Source: Hymenobacter montanus
GTDB lineage: Bacteria > Bacteroidota > Bacteroidia > Cytophagales > Hymenobacteraceae
NCBI RefSeq assembly: GCF_014699115.1
Contig: NZ_JACXAD010000021.1
Coordinates: 1 to 64,000 of the forward strand
Direction of reading: 5' to 3'
Length of the DNA: 64,000 bases
This document shows, one piece after another, positions 51,192 to 62,700 of the stretch; within the stretch, counting starts at the first letter, position 1; each line of letters begins with the position of its first letter. The notes below the pieces were generated by a model. It searched no databases. It was given only the letters and a program-made list of their open reading frames with translations, and had not been told where the DNA came from. The position numbers and the translations under genes were made by a program.

Positions 51192-52566
51192 GTGCTTTCT
51201 TCTGTGTTCTAGAATATTGTGACATTTCGGCTCCTTGCTTATCTGAGCAGCTTTTGCATTGTGGTTGCACAGAGTTAACATCACGCATCTTTACTTTATC
51301 TATCTTACCAGTTGTGTAATGCTCTTGTACAAGCGGAGTTTTGTGGTCTGCTATCATTCTTTCGCCCTCGATGCCACAACTTACACAAGGTTTTCCTTGA
51401 ACGGCAGCACGCTGGGCACGTGTAACGGAATAATTAGGCCGCTTATAGGCGGCAGTTGCAACTTGGGGTACCGCTTTTACTTGCTGCACAACTGCAGCCG
51501 TTCCCGCTTTACCAGCCGTTTGCTCTAACAGTTTGCCTTCTGAACCACCGCCTGCTAACGATATAGTAACATTGAATACATCCCATGCAGCGGATTTAAG
51601 TTCTTGCAGAGGGGCTTCTCGTGGTACTTTCCGTGTTTCCACGTCCACGGCCGTCCCCGCACTGTTCTCCACAAAGTTCTGCTGGTACTTGTAGGGTGTG
51701 TTCAATGTTGCAGCCCACGAGAGGGCCACTAAATTGACAACGGACATACCTACGCCAAAGAACCCCCGAGCAACAAAATCATCGGGTAAGCCGCCACCAC
51801 CGCCTGGGTTCCGTCCGTTCGGATCGTTGAAGCGCACGGCATTATCGAAGTTGAAAACATAGGGGGACATACTTTCCTGCCCATTCTCCACTTCCGGGTC
51901 CACGCTCATCCAAACCGGGCCACGAGCCAAGTCAATAAAGCGCCAGTCCTGGTGGTTCCAGTTCAGGCCCAGGTCCGTTTGGAACTCTTTGCCATTGAAC
52001 TTGTACTGGTTCAGCGGCTTCAACCCTGGCGTCTGGCGCGTGAGCCCGGCCAGTTCCAGCCCCGTGGGGTCGTACTGGGTTTCCTGTACCTGCAGTCCTT
52101 GGCGATGCTCAATGGTAACATCATCAAAGAAGACATCGACGTTGCTCTCATTGCCCACATAGGCACTCACGTACCCGTCCTGCGGCACCACCACCTGCAA
52201 GCGCAGCGACTCGTAGTTGTTCAACGCCGCCGCGCTCAACTGCTGGGTCTGCTGGCTCACCAGGTTGCTATCCACGTCAAAGACGAGCAGGCGCACGTAC
52301 CCCCGGGGTACGCCCCCACTCAGCTGCGGCACCGCGGCCAAGCCCGCCGCCACGCCCACTTGCAGCAGCGGCAGTCCCCCGCGACGCACCCCGTCGGGCG
52401 GCGTCGGCTGGCTGGGCGAGGGCTGCAAGAGCCCGGTCAGGAACGAAGCCAGCGAGAACCAGAAGTTGTGCTGCACGGCCTGCGGGTAGAGCCCTGGGGC
52501 CGTCACGGTTACCGTATCGCCCCGCTGCACGGCTAGCTGCTTCAACGGGCCCAGCGGCTGGGGCAC
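51181..52566 (-). pseudogene. RHS tip cassette with HNH-type nuclease toxin
   Basis: Residues 1-260 are the RHS tip and core (PQPLGPLKQLAVQRGD, LNQYKFNGKEFQTDLGLNW, DPEVENGQESMSPYVF). The C-terminal 80 residues have CVSCG, ADHKTPLVQEHY and QPQCKSCS: two CxxC pairs around a DH motif, the signature of a treble-clef HNH endonuclease. It would cut DNA in a target cell. Only a GTG inside the tip serves as start, so it is likely a silent cassette; the toxin frame itself is intact. Confidence 0.75.
51800..52562 (-). repeat. RHS tip block, copy 2
   Basis: Starts abruptly at PQPLG (homology ends at 52562-52566) and carries the same core variant (NHQDWRFIDLARGPVW) as the long gene. Confidence 0.7.
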
Positions 52567-52614
52567 CGTTTACTCAAGTGAAATCAGAAAGTCAAAGAAC
52601 AAAAAACGGCGTGT

Positions 52615-52828
52615 TCAGTCAAATGTGATTCGTGCTTCTATAGCAAATGTGCTGTGAGAGCCGTTTGCACTCAGGTCAGGTTTTAATTTGTTACCTACCT
52701 TTCCTGATCCACTGGAATTGCTTGCATAAAGCGCATACTGGGTTTGGTAGAAGTAGCCCAACACCTCGGCCCCGGTAGCGGCCAAAAAGGAGAGTGCCCA
52801 TGTGATATATTTTGCCTGTAAATATCAT
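52615..52828 (-). pseudogene. Orphan toxin-tail fragment
   Basis: An open stretch without start: after TGA it reads YLQAKYITWALSFLAATG, GAEVLGYFYQTQYALYASNS, then SGKVGNKLKPDLSANG and SHSTFAIEARITFD, ending with TGA at 52615. The hydrophobic part looks like a linker before an RHS toxin, and KPDL..NGSHSTF resembles the start of a toxin domain. The rest of the toxin is missing. Confidence 0.5.
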
Positions 52829-52829
52829 T

Positions 52830-53324
52830 CTAGCTATGCTTGTTAAATCTGAAAAACATCTTCTTAGCAAGATGCCTAGTCGACTGAGACAACCACTTAG
52901 AGGACATCACATACGATAATAAATCGCTGATTTCCGAATCAAAAGTAAAGCAATTTAGCCAACTTATAGAAAGTTTTACCCAATAATCACTTTGCATTCC
53001 AAGTGCAGCTGAAATGATGTATTTTAAGGGAAAGCTATAAGCTATTTCTGCTGACATATTTTTACTCTCTAATTTTTTTTTAACTATAGAAATAAAGTTT
53101 TCGCATCCTAACTCTAGAAAAGGAAAAAAAGGGATGACATTAGTATTTTGATGAGCAGAGAATAGCTTTTTATTAGCAATAACACACCACACTCCAGTGT
53201 GAGACAAAATGATTTTCCTATCGAACATATCTAATATTTCTACCCCCTTCAACGCATAGAATTCATCAGAGTGATTAAAATCCCATTTGTCACTATAGTC
53301 GCTATTGCCCAAGTCAGTTTCCAT
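52830..53324 (-). CDS. Putative immunity protein of the long RHS toxin
   Basis: A 164-residue protein from ATG at 53324 (METDLGNSDYSDKWDF); a TTG nine codons earlier is also in frame. AT-rich, soluble, with KKKLESKNMSAEIAYSFPLKY near 80. Family unknown. It begins 46 bases after the stop of the long RHS gene, the standard immunity slot. Confidence 0.65.
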   Translation of the reverse strand: METDLGNSDYSDKWDFNHSDEFYALKGVEILDMFDRKIILSHTGVWCVIANKKLFSAHQNTNVIPFFPFLELGCENFISIVKKKLESKNMSAEIAYSFPLKYIISAALGMQSDYWVKLSISWLNCFTFDSEISDLLSYVMSSKWLSQSTRHLAKKMFFRFNKHS

Positions 53325-53370
53325 TTGACACACAATTGGTGAGAGATACAAGGTATATATACTTTTTTAA

Positions 53371-56300
53371 TTACCATGCAGTATGGTCTACTGTTTTGCC
53401 AGTTTTTGTTTCCATGTAGCTTTTAAACTGCTGCCTTATGTCAGGAGTCCAATTTGGTCCGTAATGTCCACTGTTCTCAGAAGTGCTAATGCCAGTGGGT
53501 GTTCGCGACATTATGCCTCCTACCAAATTATTAGGTTCAGCCCCAATAGCTTTTCCTAACTTTTGATGAGGCGATGCACTTCCTTTCGTATTACCGGCAG
53601 CGAATCTATTGTTGCTGTGGTCAAAAACGAATTCTGTTGAGCCTTTAGGCATACCAACTTCAGGCCGTGCTTTGGGGTTGTAACTATTAAATGCTTTAAC
53701 AGATTTCACCCTATCGCTTACTTCGAATACACCTGCAACAGGGCCACTTCCTTTGAGACTCGGTCGCGTAGTCGCAGTGGTTCCTTCTCCTGCTTCATTT
53801 ACTCTTGATGATATTCCTGGAACGTTTCCTGAGCGGGAATATAGGTTAGATGCTAGCTCATATCCTTTCCCCATCTGTATAACAGCTGCGATGACCACAT
53901 CACCAACCGTTTTAGCGTCCCCACCATATGCCGCGTACGCTACTCCATTTGCGGCGCTATTTGAAACGGGCGTGTCCCATACGTTTGTAGCGTAGTTAAT
54001 AACCGCCGTCGCTACCGTTCTCAGGTTTGCCGCCGGGTTAGTATTAGGGGCAGGAACCCCTTGGCGTCCATCGGCATCGGCATACCGGATAGGATTATCA
54101 TAATTAAAGACATAAGGCGACATCGTTTCCTGCCCGTTCTCGACTTCGGGGTCCACGCTGAGCCAGACCGGGCCGCGGGCTACGTCAATGAAGCGCCAGT
54201 CTTGATGGTTCCAGTTTAGGCCCAGGTCCGCCTGAAATTCCTTGCCATTGAACTTGTACTGGTTCAGCGGCTTCAGCCCTGGGGTGGTGCCCGTCACGCC
54301 TGCTAGTTCCAGCCCCGTGGGGTCGTACTGGGTTTCCTGCGCCTGCAGTCCTTGCCGATGCTCGACGGTGACATCATCAAAGAAGACATCGACGTTGCTC
54401 TCGTTGCCCACATAGGCACTCACGTACCCGTCCTGCGGCACCACCACCTGTAAGCGCAGCGACTCGTAGTTATTCAACGCCGCCGCGCTTAACTGCTGGG
54501 TCTGCTGACTCACCAGGTTGCTGTCGGCGTCAAACACGAGCAGCCGCACGTAACCCCGCGGCACGCCGCCACTCAGCTGCGGCACCGCCGCTAAGCCCGC
54601 CGCCACGCCCACCTGCAACAGGGGCAAGCCTCCACGACGTACCCCCTCGGGCGGCGTCGGCTGGCTGGGTGAAGGCTGCAAGAGCCCGGTCAGGAACGAA
54701 GCTAAGGAGAACCAGAAGTTGTGTTGCACCGCCTGCGGGTAGAGCCCCGGCGCCGTCACGCTCACCGTATCGCCCCGCTGCACGGCTAGCTGCTTCAATG
54801 GGCCCAGCGGCTGGGGCGTGCTGCCCCCCGCGTTGAGCCGAGCTGCGTACTGGCCCGAGCGGGCACGCGCCCCTACTGGCTGGGCCACGGGCGGGCTGAC
54901 CGAGAGCGAGTCGAACTGCCGCCGCTCTCGCTCCGCCTCGCCTGGCTCCAGACCGGCCACGTACGTGCGCACCTGCCCCAAGCGGTAAGCCAGGCGCAAG
55001 TTGCCCAGGTGGTCCTTGAGCGTGAACTCCCGCTCGTAACGCACCTGCCCGCTGCTGGGGCTCACCCAGCGCAGCACGCGCCCTTCAGCGTGGGGGAAGA
55101 AACGCAGGCTGTCCTGCTCGTACTGGTACGGTCCTAAGTAGTCCGTCCGCTGCATGGGCTGGCCCGTCTGGTACACCAGCTTGGCCACTTTCTGCCCCGC
55201 CGCCGAGTAGCGGAACACCAGCGAGTCCGCCCCCTGCCCGAAGTGAATGCGCTCCGGCAGGCTCAGGTGGTTGTAGGCAATGCCACTGATGCCCTTGTTG
55301 CGGTCCTGCGTCAGGCTCCCGTTGGCATCATACACATACTCCTCGCCCAGGCGCGTGCCGCCCTCCTGGAAGTCCCCCGCCAGCGAGCTCGGCGCTCCCT
55401 CATAGCCCCGCGGGCGCGGCAACTGGTTGCTCGTGACCTGGTCGTCAACGGCCAACAACCGGTTGCCCGCATAGCGGTACGTGAGTGCATCCACCGGCCC
55501 ATACTGCGCCGGAGTCGTGCGCGTGGCCCCCGCCAGCAGCCCCCGCCGCCGCAGTGTGGCCAGGTTGCCGTTGTCGTCGTAGCTGACAAAGCTGAGCCGA
55601 TAGCGGTCTTCCTCCGCCCGCCACGCTCCGTTCAGGCTGCCGCTGCCACCCGTGCGGGCCACGAAGTCGCCCTGCCAGAGGCGGTTGAGCGGGTCGTAGA
55701 CGTAGCCGTAGGCCCGCTGCACGCCATCGCGCCCCCGCCAGGTCTGCCCCGTCAGGTTCCCGGTGTATTGCTCATAGCCTTGGGTGAAGCCCCGCTCGTA
55801 GTGCAGGCTCAGGCTGAACAGGTCCCCTGGGTCCGGCGCATAGGGGTTGTTCACGCTCGTCAGCCAGCCGCGAATGTTGTAGGCGTAGTCCACCGCTTGC
55901 CGCAGCCGACCCGTGCCCACGGTCTTCGTCAGCGACTGCCCCAACTCATTGTAGCCCAAGCTCGCCAGCGGGGTGGGGTGGGCCTCGCCGGGCAGTTGCT
56001 GACGCGTGTTCACCAGCCGCCCCGTGTGGTCGTAGCTGAAGAACTCAGCTACTTGCACGGGGGCGTGGTTCGGCCCCTGGTGCACGCTCACGCTTTGCAG
56101 GGGCTGGCCCGTGAAATTCAGGCGGGTGGTGACCAGGTCGAGCCCACCCCGGGCGTTGGTGCTTTGCACCTGCACGGGGCGAGCGCGCTCGTCGTAGAAG
56201 GTCGTCGTCGTCAGCCACGCTCCCGCCTGCGTCCCCTCCACGCCCAGCACCCGGGTCTTGGTGCGGGTCACCAGGCCCGTGGTGCGCAGTACGTCCGCCA

Positions 56301-58224
56301 CCGGGGCCGTGCCCGCCGGGAACTGCCCGTCCAGGCTCGGGTCGTAGGCCACGTCGGCCGTGCCCTGGGCGTCCTGGTCGAAGTTATAGTCGTCGTAATA
56401 GGTAACGGAGAGCACCTGCCCGGGCCCGAAGCCCTGCTGGCCCAGGCGCGGGAAGGCCTGGTCGGTGGTGTAGAAGTGGGCATAGGCACTGCCATTGCTC
56501 GTGCGCTGCTCGTACTGCTGGGCCGTCTCAGGGGTGGCGTCGGCCTGCGCCTGCAGCGTCTCCCGGTCCACGGCCTGGGCGTGGATCACCAGGCCGGTGA
56601 GCACGACTCGGCCCAGCGCGTCGTACTTGCTCCAGCTCCACTCCCGCCGCCCCCGCTGGGCCGCGTCCTGGCTCAGCACCGGCCGGTCCAGCTGGTCATA
56701 CACCACCCACGTCTCCCCCGCCGTGCCCGGCACCTGCTTGGCGATTTGCCGACCGCGGCCGTCGAAGCGGTAGTGGAACAGGAAGGGCGCGGCGCTGGCC
56801 GGCAACGGGGCCGGCCGGTTGCCCAGGGCCAGCACGCGCTTAGTGGCCTCGGGCTGGAGTACGTAGCGCTGATGGCCGAAGTCGTCGTAGCCATACGCCG
56901 TGCGCAGCCAGCGCGAGCGCAGGCTGGCCCCGCTGCCGGTGCGGGCCCCTTCCACCTGCCGCAGCACGGGCTGCCCGAGCTGATCTTTCCACTCGATCGT
57001 GGCGTAGCCCCCGCCCCCGGGCCCGGTCTGCTCGTCGGTGGTGTGCACGCCCCACAGCTCGCCCGGGGCATAGTAGCCCTGGTAGCCGGGGTCGCGGTCC
57101 TGGGCCTCGTAGCCCGGAACAAAGCGCGGCACCGAGTCCTGAGCCGTGTTCGGCCGCTCCAGCCGCTGTTGGGCGTGGCCGCTGGTCAGCTGCCAGCCCT
57201 CGCCGGGCGCGGCTTGGGCCAGCACCCGGTTCAGGGGCGAGGGCTCGAACAGGGTCTCGGCATAGGCCACGCCCGTGCGGGCCACCCCCCGCGTCGGGTC
57301 GGTGGCCGGCAGCGGGCCCAGCGGGCCGGGCAGGTAGAAGGCCTGCTGCTGAGCCAGGGGCCGGGGGTGATAGCCCTGGGCCGTGGCCTGGGCCGTGGCC
57401 TGGGCCGGGTCGGCCGGGTAGGGCAGGTACTGGCGGGGCTCGCGGCCCAGCCCGTCGTAGGCCTGGGGCTGGACCAAATCCCGCCGCTGGGGCGAGGCTT
57501 GGTGCTGCACCGTCTGCACGGGCCGCCCCAGCCCGTCGAGGTACACCGTGCGCATGGCCACCGAGTCCACCGGGGCCCGCGGCACCCGACTCGAGTCGGT
57601 CAGCGCCTCGCGCGGGGTCCACGTGCGCACGAAGTTCACGTCGGCCAGGGGCCGGGCCGTCGCGTCGGGGGCGGGCGGGGGCGTAACCAGCGCCTCGTGC
57701 TGGTTGGCGTCGTCAGGGCGGTTGCGGGCCAGCGGGATGTAGGGCAGCAGGTCGGCATAGACTATTACCGAGTAGAGCTCGGTCGGGGCCAGGGCCCCGT
57801 CGGTGAACCAGCGGTTGTGCTCGGCCCGGCGGTAGAAGCCCTGCTCGGCGGCCGTGGCCGCTTCCCAGCGCCTGCTGGCCAGCGTATCGCCGGGCAGGTT
57901 CACCCATAGCCCGGCCACCCGCCGCTGCCACTGGTAGCGGTACACCTGCCGCGCGGCCGAGGGGCCCACGTCCAGCACGAGCGGGCCCCCGGCCTGGTAG
58001 CGGGCCGTGTCGACCCGCTCCGGCGCCCGCTGCCAGCGCACGTCGGCGTCGCTCAGCCGCGCCTGCCCCGGGCCTTGATAGAGGCGCTCGAGGCTGGCGA
58101 AGTCCAGCCGGTTGTCCTGCACGCCCAGGGTAGCGGCCAGGCCCGTGGCCCCGCCCAGCTCCTCGACCCCGGTCAGCTCGTTGGCCGCCAGCGTGAGCAG
58201 GCGCAGGGCCGGGCGGGTGAGCAC
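53371..58224 (-). pseudogene. RHS repeat protein with C-terminal toxin, main part after the in-frame TAG
   Basis: 1617 residues in the same frame as the leucine-rich-repeat ORF at 58285, separated only by TAG at 58285-58287. Residues 1-60 finish the leucine-rich repeats; 200-260 resemble DUF6443 (NFVRTWTPREALTDSS, TVYLDGLGRPVQTV); 260-1000 are RHS/YD repeats (AYGYDDFGHQRYV, SYDHTGRLVNTRQ); 1025-1330 the repeated tip and core (LNQYKFNGKEFQADLGLNW, DPEVENGQETMSPYVF). The last 150 residues (STEFVFDHSNNRFAAG, SENSGHYGPNWTPDIRQQF) match bacterial toxin 43. The apparent GTG start is not a real start. Probably silent unless TAG is read through. Confidence 0.8.
54060..54900 (-). repeat. RHS tip block, copy in the long gene
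   Basis: Donor or target copy of the recombining block: from SPPVAQPVGARARSGQ to DPEVENGQE and the first toxin-linker residues. Partial copies lie at 51800-52562, 50105-50830, 47105-47620, 44890-45520 and 44226-44372. Confidence 0.7.
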
Positions 58225-58284
58225 AGCCGCCGGCAGCGTGCCCGAGAGGCGGTTGCCGTGCAGGGTCAGGTGGAACAGGGTGCT

Positions 58285-58971
58285 CTAGGCCCCAAGCGTG
58301 GCGGGCAGCGCCCCGCTGAGGCGGTTATTGCTCAGGTAGAGATAATTGAGCTGGGTCAATTGCCCCAGCTCGGCCGGCAGGGGCCCGCTGAACTGGTTGT
58401 CGCTTTCATTGGTGATCGCCAGATTGACCAGGCCCACGAGCGGTCGCAGCGAGCCAGTGAAGCGGTTGTGGGCCAGGTCCAGGTAGTTGAGCCGCGTGCA
58501 CTGGCTCAGGGCGGCGGGCAGGTCCCCGCTGAGTTCGTTATAGGACAGGTTCAGGTTGGCCAGGGCCGTGAGCCCGCCCCAGGGCTCGGGCAGCGGGCCG
58601 GTGAGCTGGTTGTGGCTCAGCTGGAGCAGCTCCAGCTGGGTGAGCCGGCTCAGGTCGGCCGGCAGGGGCCCGCGCAGGCCGTTGTTATTCAGCACGAGCT
58701 GGGTCACATCGCCCTCGCTGACCGTCACCCCGTACCAGGTGGCAGCTTGGGCCAGGGTGGTGCCCGTGAGCCAGTTGGTGCGGGTGGTCCATCGCGGGCC
58801 AGCGGTGGCGTGGTAGAGCTGGCGCAGCACCCGCAGCTCCGTGGTGTCAGCCACCTGACCCTGCCCCGGCGGCACGGTTTGGGCCCGGGTGCCCAGGGCC
58901 GCGACTAGCGCCAATAAAACAACCAGCGCCAAGCGCCGACCGACGCGCAAGAAAGGATAGAAGACAGCCAT
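58285..58971 (-). pseudogene. Signal peptide and leucine-rich repeats, N-terminal part of the RHS gene
   Basis: Begins at ATG 58971 with a signal peptide (GRRLALVVLLALVAALGTRAQ) and then ADTTELRVLRQLYHATAG and WYGVTVSEGDVTQLVLNNNGL, followed by six plant-type leucine-rich repeats (LTQLELLQLSHNQLTGPLP, ALPATLGA). In the next repeat the Leu codon of LGALSTLF is replaced by TAG; compare LGQLTQLNYLYLSNNRLSG. The frame continues after the TAG. A normal, Sec-exported LRR-RHS fusion is thereby split. The truncated product might still be exported. Confidence 0.8.
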
Positions 58972-59734
58972 AACGATCAACGAAGGAAGCCGGGCGAAGG
59001 AGCGAAAGAGAGTTGGCCGGCGCTTCGAATGGTCGATCATCGACCCCGGGCTTGTTGGCTCGGGCGAAGTCAGAAAGCAACATTGCCCAAGCGGAACTCC
59101 GGCTAAGATGACCGCAAGATAAGATGCCTATTAATCTTTCTTAGAATAATTTACATTGTTAAGAGTTAAAGCTTAAGCTTTACCTTATTTAATGATATGA
59201 TAATAAGTGATATAGTATAGAGCAAATTCATCATATGCTTTGTATTTGCTTTCAATTAGCAAGCGGTTATTTGCTGCTGTCCTGTTTCGCCCCTTGCCTC
59301 GATGGGGTTCTCGACCCTGTCTCCATTCAGCGCGGATTGGGCAAGTCCGTTGGTATAGGTAAAGTATTATGGAATAGTACTGGCGTGCGTCTGCGCCACG
59401 CGACTGCTGGCGCCTGGTTTCGCGTTTGTGACGTGAGCAGTGCCTGAGACCCGTTGCCGCGGGCGGGACGTTACAGACGCGCCCAACGCCACTCCCTCCA
59501 GAGGATGTAGGAAAGAGCAGATTATCTGCTATTCTTACTTAGTGGGCTTATAGAGCAGTTGTTCGCTTCAATAACGGTTCAGCTAAGACCTATTTCTGAG
59601 AATAGGACGACTATAGACCTGCAAGCCGAAGCAGATGGTACTGAAATATTTTTTAAAAAATACGCTGAGAAATATTCTCGAAGAATATTTCTCAAAACAG
59701 AAGACCCCACCCCTAACGGCTGTGCGCGTGAAAT
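58972..59734. other. AT-rich upstream region of the RHS gene
   Basis: About 760 bases with no gene that I can support. Segment 59110-59230 is strongly AT-rich and holds a perfect 16-bp palindrome TAAAGCTTAAGCTTTA at 59167-59182, a possible operator. The plus-strand frame 59235-59447 has no recognisable features. Confidence 0.5.
59666..59694 (-). terminator. Terminator of the TolB-like/outer-membrane gene
   Basis: TGAGAAATATTCT (59666-59678) pairs perfectly with 59682-59694 around CGA. On the minus strand it is followed by GCGTATTTTTT. It lies about 40 bases after the stop. Confidence 0.7.
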
Positions 59735-62700
59735 CTAAAAGTCGTAGCCCAGCGAGAAGTAAAACTTCGGGCCTTTGGTGACGTAATCTTGCTGGCCCCA
59801 AGCTACATCGACCTTGCCGTAGAAGCCCAGCAAGGTGGTACGGGCCCCCACGCCGTAGCCAATAAGAAACGGGTTACGGAAGTTGGTCACCGTGGCCGAG
59901 AAGTAATTGCCAGGGGGAAAAACCGGCTGAGTGTTGGCCGAATTGTCGGTGCTGAAAGGATTGTTGCCCGAATAAGCAGTGCCCGCATCAGCAAAGCCGG
60001 TGAGCTGCAGGTTGCGGAAGAAGCCTGAATAGATGGGCTTACGGGAGAAATACTGGATAATGGGAATGCGTAGCTCGCTATTAAACAGTAAGTAGTGTGG
60101 CCCAGTGCGGGCACTGTAGTCAAAGCCCCGGAGGTTGGTGACAAATTCCTGGTTAAATATCTGGTCGGGAGCCGTATAGCCTTTTAGAAAGCGGCCTCCT
60201 TCGTACCCAGCGTTAAACCAGTTGTCCATGCCCCCCATTCGGAAGACCTGGGGCCGCGGCCCGAAGAAGTGGCCGTAGCTAGCCCGGTTGGCCCAGATGA
60301 TCGAGCGGCTGACTTTCTGGTAGTGCCGGAGGTCAACGATAAACTTATTGAAGCTGTACTGATTGTCCTTCAGGCTACGCTGACTCATAAAGCTGGCCTT
60401 CAGGCGGGTACCACTTACCATGTTAACTCCACTGGCAATGCTGTTGTCAAATACGAGCTCTCCGGTGTAGCCGAGATAATTGCGGCTCTCATCCTCTTCG
60501 GTAGAGGTGTCGCCGAGCCGGGTGCGGGAGATGGTAGTGAAACGGGGCCCGCCACGTACGCTAAGGTTGTGCGTGAGCGGGTACGCGATGGTAGGCGCTA
60601 CTTCGTGGCGGCCGTAGCGGTAGCCGTTCGAGTTGATGTCGAAGAAGTACGCTTGCTTCTGGTAAGAAATGCTCCAGTCGTAGCGCCGGGTGAGGTTGGT
60701 ATAGGCTACGCGGATGTTGCTCGTACGTAAGTCAAACAAGCCAAATAAGCTCGCGTCGATGCGCTGGTTTTCCAGTACGTCGGTCAGGGTGGCTTTGAGT
60801 TGCAGGCCCAGGCCCAGCAACGGATCCACGTACACCGAGGTCGACACGTTGTCAGCCATGAAGCGCGTATCATACCGGAAAGGGCCGGTGAGTTGGGCCG
60901 CGTTGGCTTGTGCCGCCTGAGCGGCCACCGAAGCCGCGGTGGGAGTGAGGCGCTTTCGCTTAGTCGGCGCCGGTTGTACTGGCGCGTCTTCTTCAAACTG
61001 ATAGTCGCTGGTGTTTACCGTGCTGCTGGCTTTGCCGGGCTCACGCCGCTGGGGCGGGCGCGTAGCCGTCGAATCGGCAGGGGCCAGGGTATCGGCCAGC
61101 GCGACAGCCGGCGCGGGCGCCGGCTTGGCCGTAGTGGCCGGAGCCAGGGACCGCTCTTCGAGGGTTTGCTGGCGGGCCGTTTTGGTGGGCGGCAGCGACG
61201 CGGGCAGCGGGTACTCGGGGTAGACGTACAGAATGTCGCGGGCCTGGGCTGGCGCGACAAACACCAGCGCGGAGGTCTGCGGACTGTAGTCAAAGTCCTG
61301 CGTATTGGGTAGCCAGTTGGTTAGGCGCGTGCGCTCTTTGGTTTTGAGCGAATACCGATACAGGGCCCGCACGCCGCTTTCTTCGCCGAGAAACAGAATT
61401 TCGTCGTCGGAAATAGCCCGGGGCCGGGTTTCGTTCGAAATGGTGCTTACCAGCGTCTCGACCGGGATGTCGCTCCCGTCGAGGTGGTACATGAATAAAT
61501 CGTAGTTATTCACCACATTCTGGAACGTGGCCGGGCGGGCCCGCCCCGTCGAGTCGAGGTAGCGGTTAGAGCTGAAAACCAGGCCTCTTCCGCCGGGCAG
61601 AAACACGGGCTGCACATCATCGAACAAGTCGTTGGTCAGCTGCTCGACATTGCGGCTACCAGCCCGGAGTAAGTAGAGGTCATTCTGGCCATTGCGCACC
61701 GCGCTGAAGACCAAAGCCTTGCCATCCGGTGAATAGCTCATGCTCAAAATCTGGTCGTAGTTCGCAAACAGCGAAGTGGGCCGCGAAAACCGAATAGCCT
61801 CCTTTATCCGGCGCAGCAGGCCGCGGCCATCGGCATCGTGCAGGTGCAGGGCCATCTCGCCGTGGTTCATCTCGGCCACCGCCACCTGGGAGTTACCCCG
61901 CCAGGCTAACACCGGCAGTCGGGTTTCTATTTGCTGATCGGGCGTTTTATGGCCGCCGCGGCTTAAGGTGCGGCGGTGCGAGCCGTCGCGGTTTACCACC
62001 ATTACACGGTAGCGGCCTTGCTCGTTTTGAGCATAAGCGACCAGCTGCCCGTTGGGGCTGATAATAGGTTGCGAAAACACGTCGGCGTGGCGATTACGGC
62101 CGCTCTGCCGGAATTTTTTGTCCGGCTCGACCAGCGTAGCCATGGGCTGGCCATTGAGCTCGCGGTAGTAAGTCAGCCAATCCTTAAGAAAAACCTTATA
62201 GGGTACGTTCAGCGACGAGCTGATGCCCACTTCTACGTCGCGGGTGATGCGCGTCAGGTTGAGGATGTTCTGAATGGTGGTGTAGCCGTAGCGCTCGGCC
62301 ACGTAGTTCCAGATGCTCTGGCCGGCCAGGGTGGAGCTGCGGAGGAAGAAGGGGGCCGTCCGGCTGCCGGTGGGGTACTGCTTGCTCATGTCGCGCATGA
62401 ACCCATCCATATCCACGCTCCAGCCCTCGGCCGCGTAGGCCGCCGCGCCCCCGATAAACCAATCGGGCAGCTGCAGCAGGTAGGTGCTCTGCAGCACTTC
62501 CTTCAAGGAGCCGCCGTACATCATGTCGTTGAGCAGTACTTCGGTAATCTGGGTGCTCAACTCCCGCTTGAAATCCGTTTCCTGGCCGCCGAAGGCAATC
62601 TGCACCTTGCTCATGCGGGCCAAGGGCGTTTCGCCGCCATTTATTTGCTGCTGCGTAGCCGTCAGGCCGATGTTGCTCTGCCGCAGGTCGCCCACCGAGT

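Noticed and set aside
55243..57909. 888-codon plus-strand open frame across the RHS gene
   Set aside because: It is antisense to clear RHS/YD-repeat coding sequence; the GC-rich codons of the RHS gene keep the opposite strand free of stops. Its translation is low-complexity with no family features.
44226..59040. Insertion sequence or transposon as carrier of the RHS array
   Set aside because: No transposase, integrase or flanking inverted repeats were found; the repeated unit is coding sequence of the RHS tip.
59235..59447. Possible 70-codon plus-strand gene in the gap upstream of the RHS locus
   Set aside because: No recognisable motif, no promoter, composition not gene-like.
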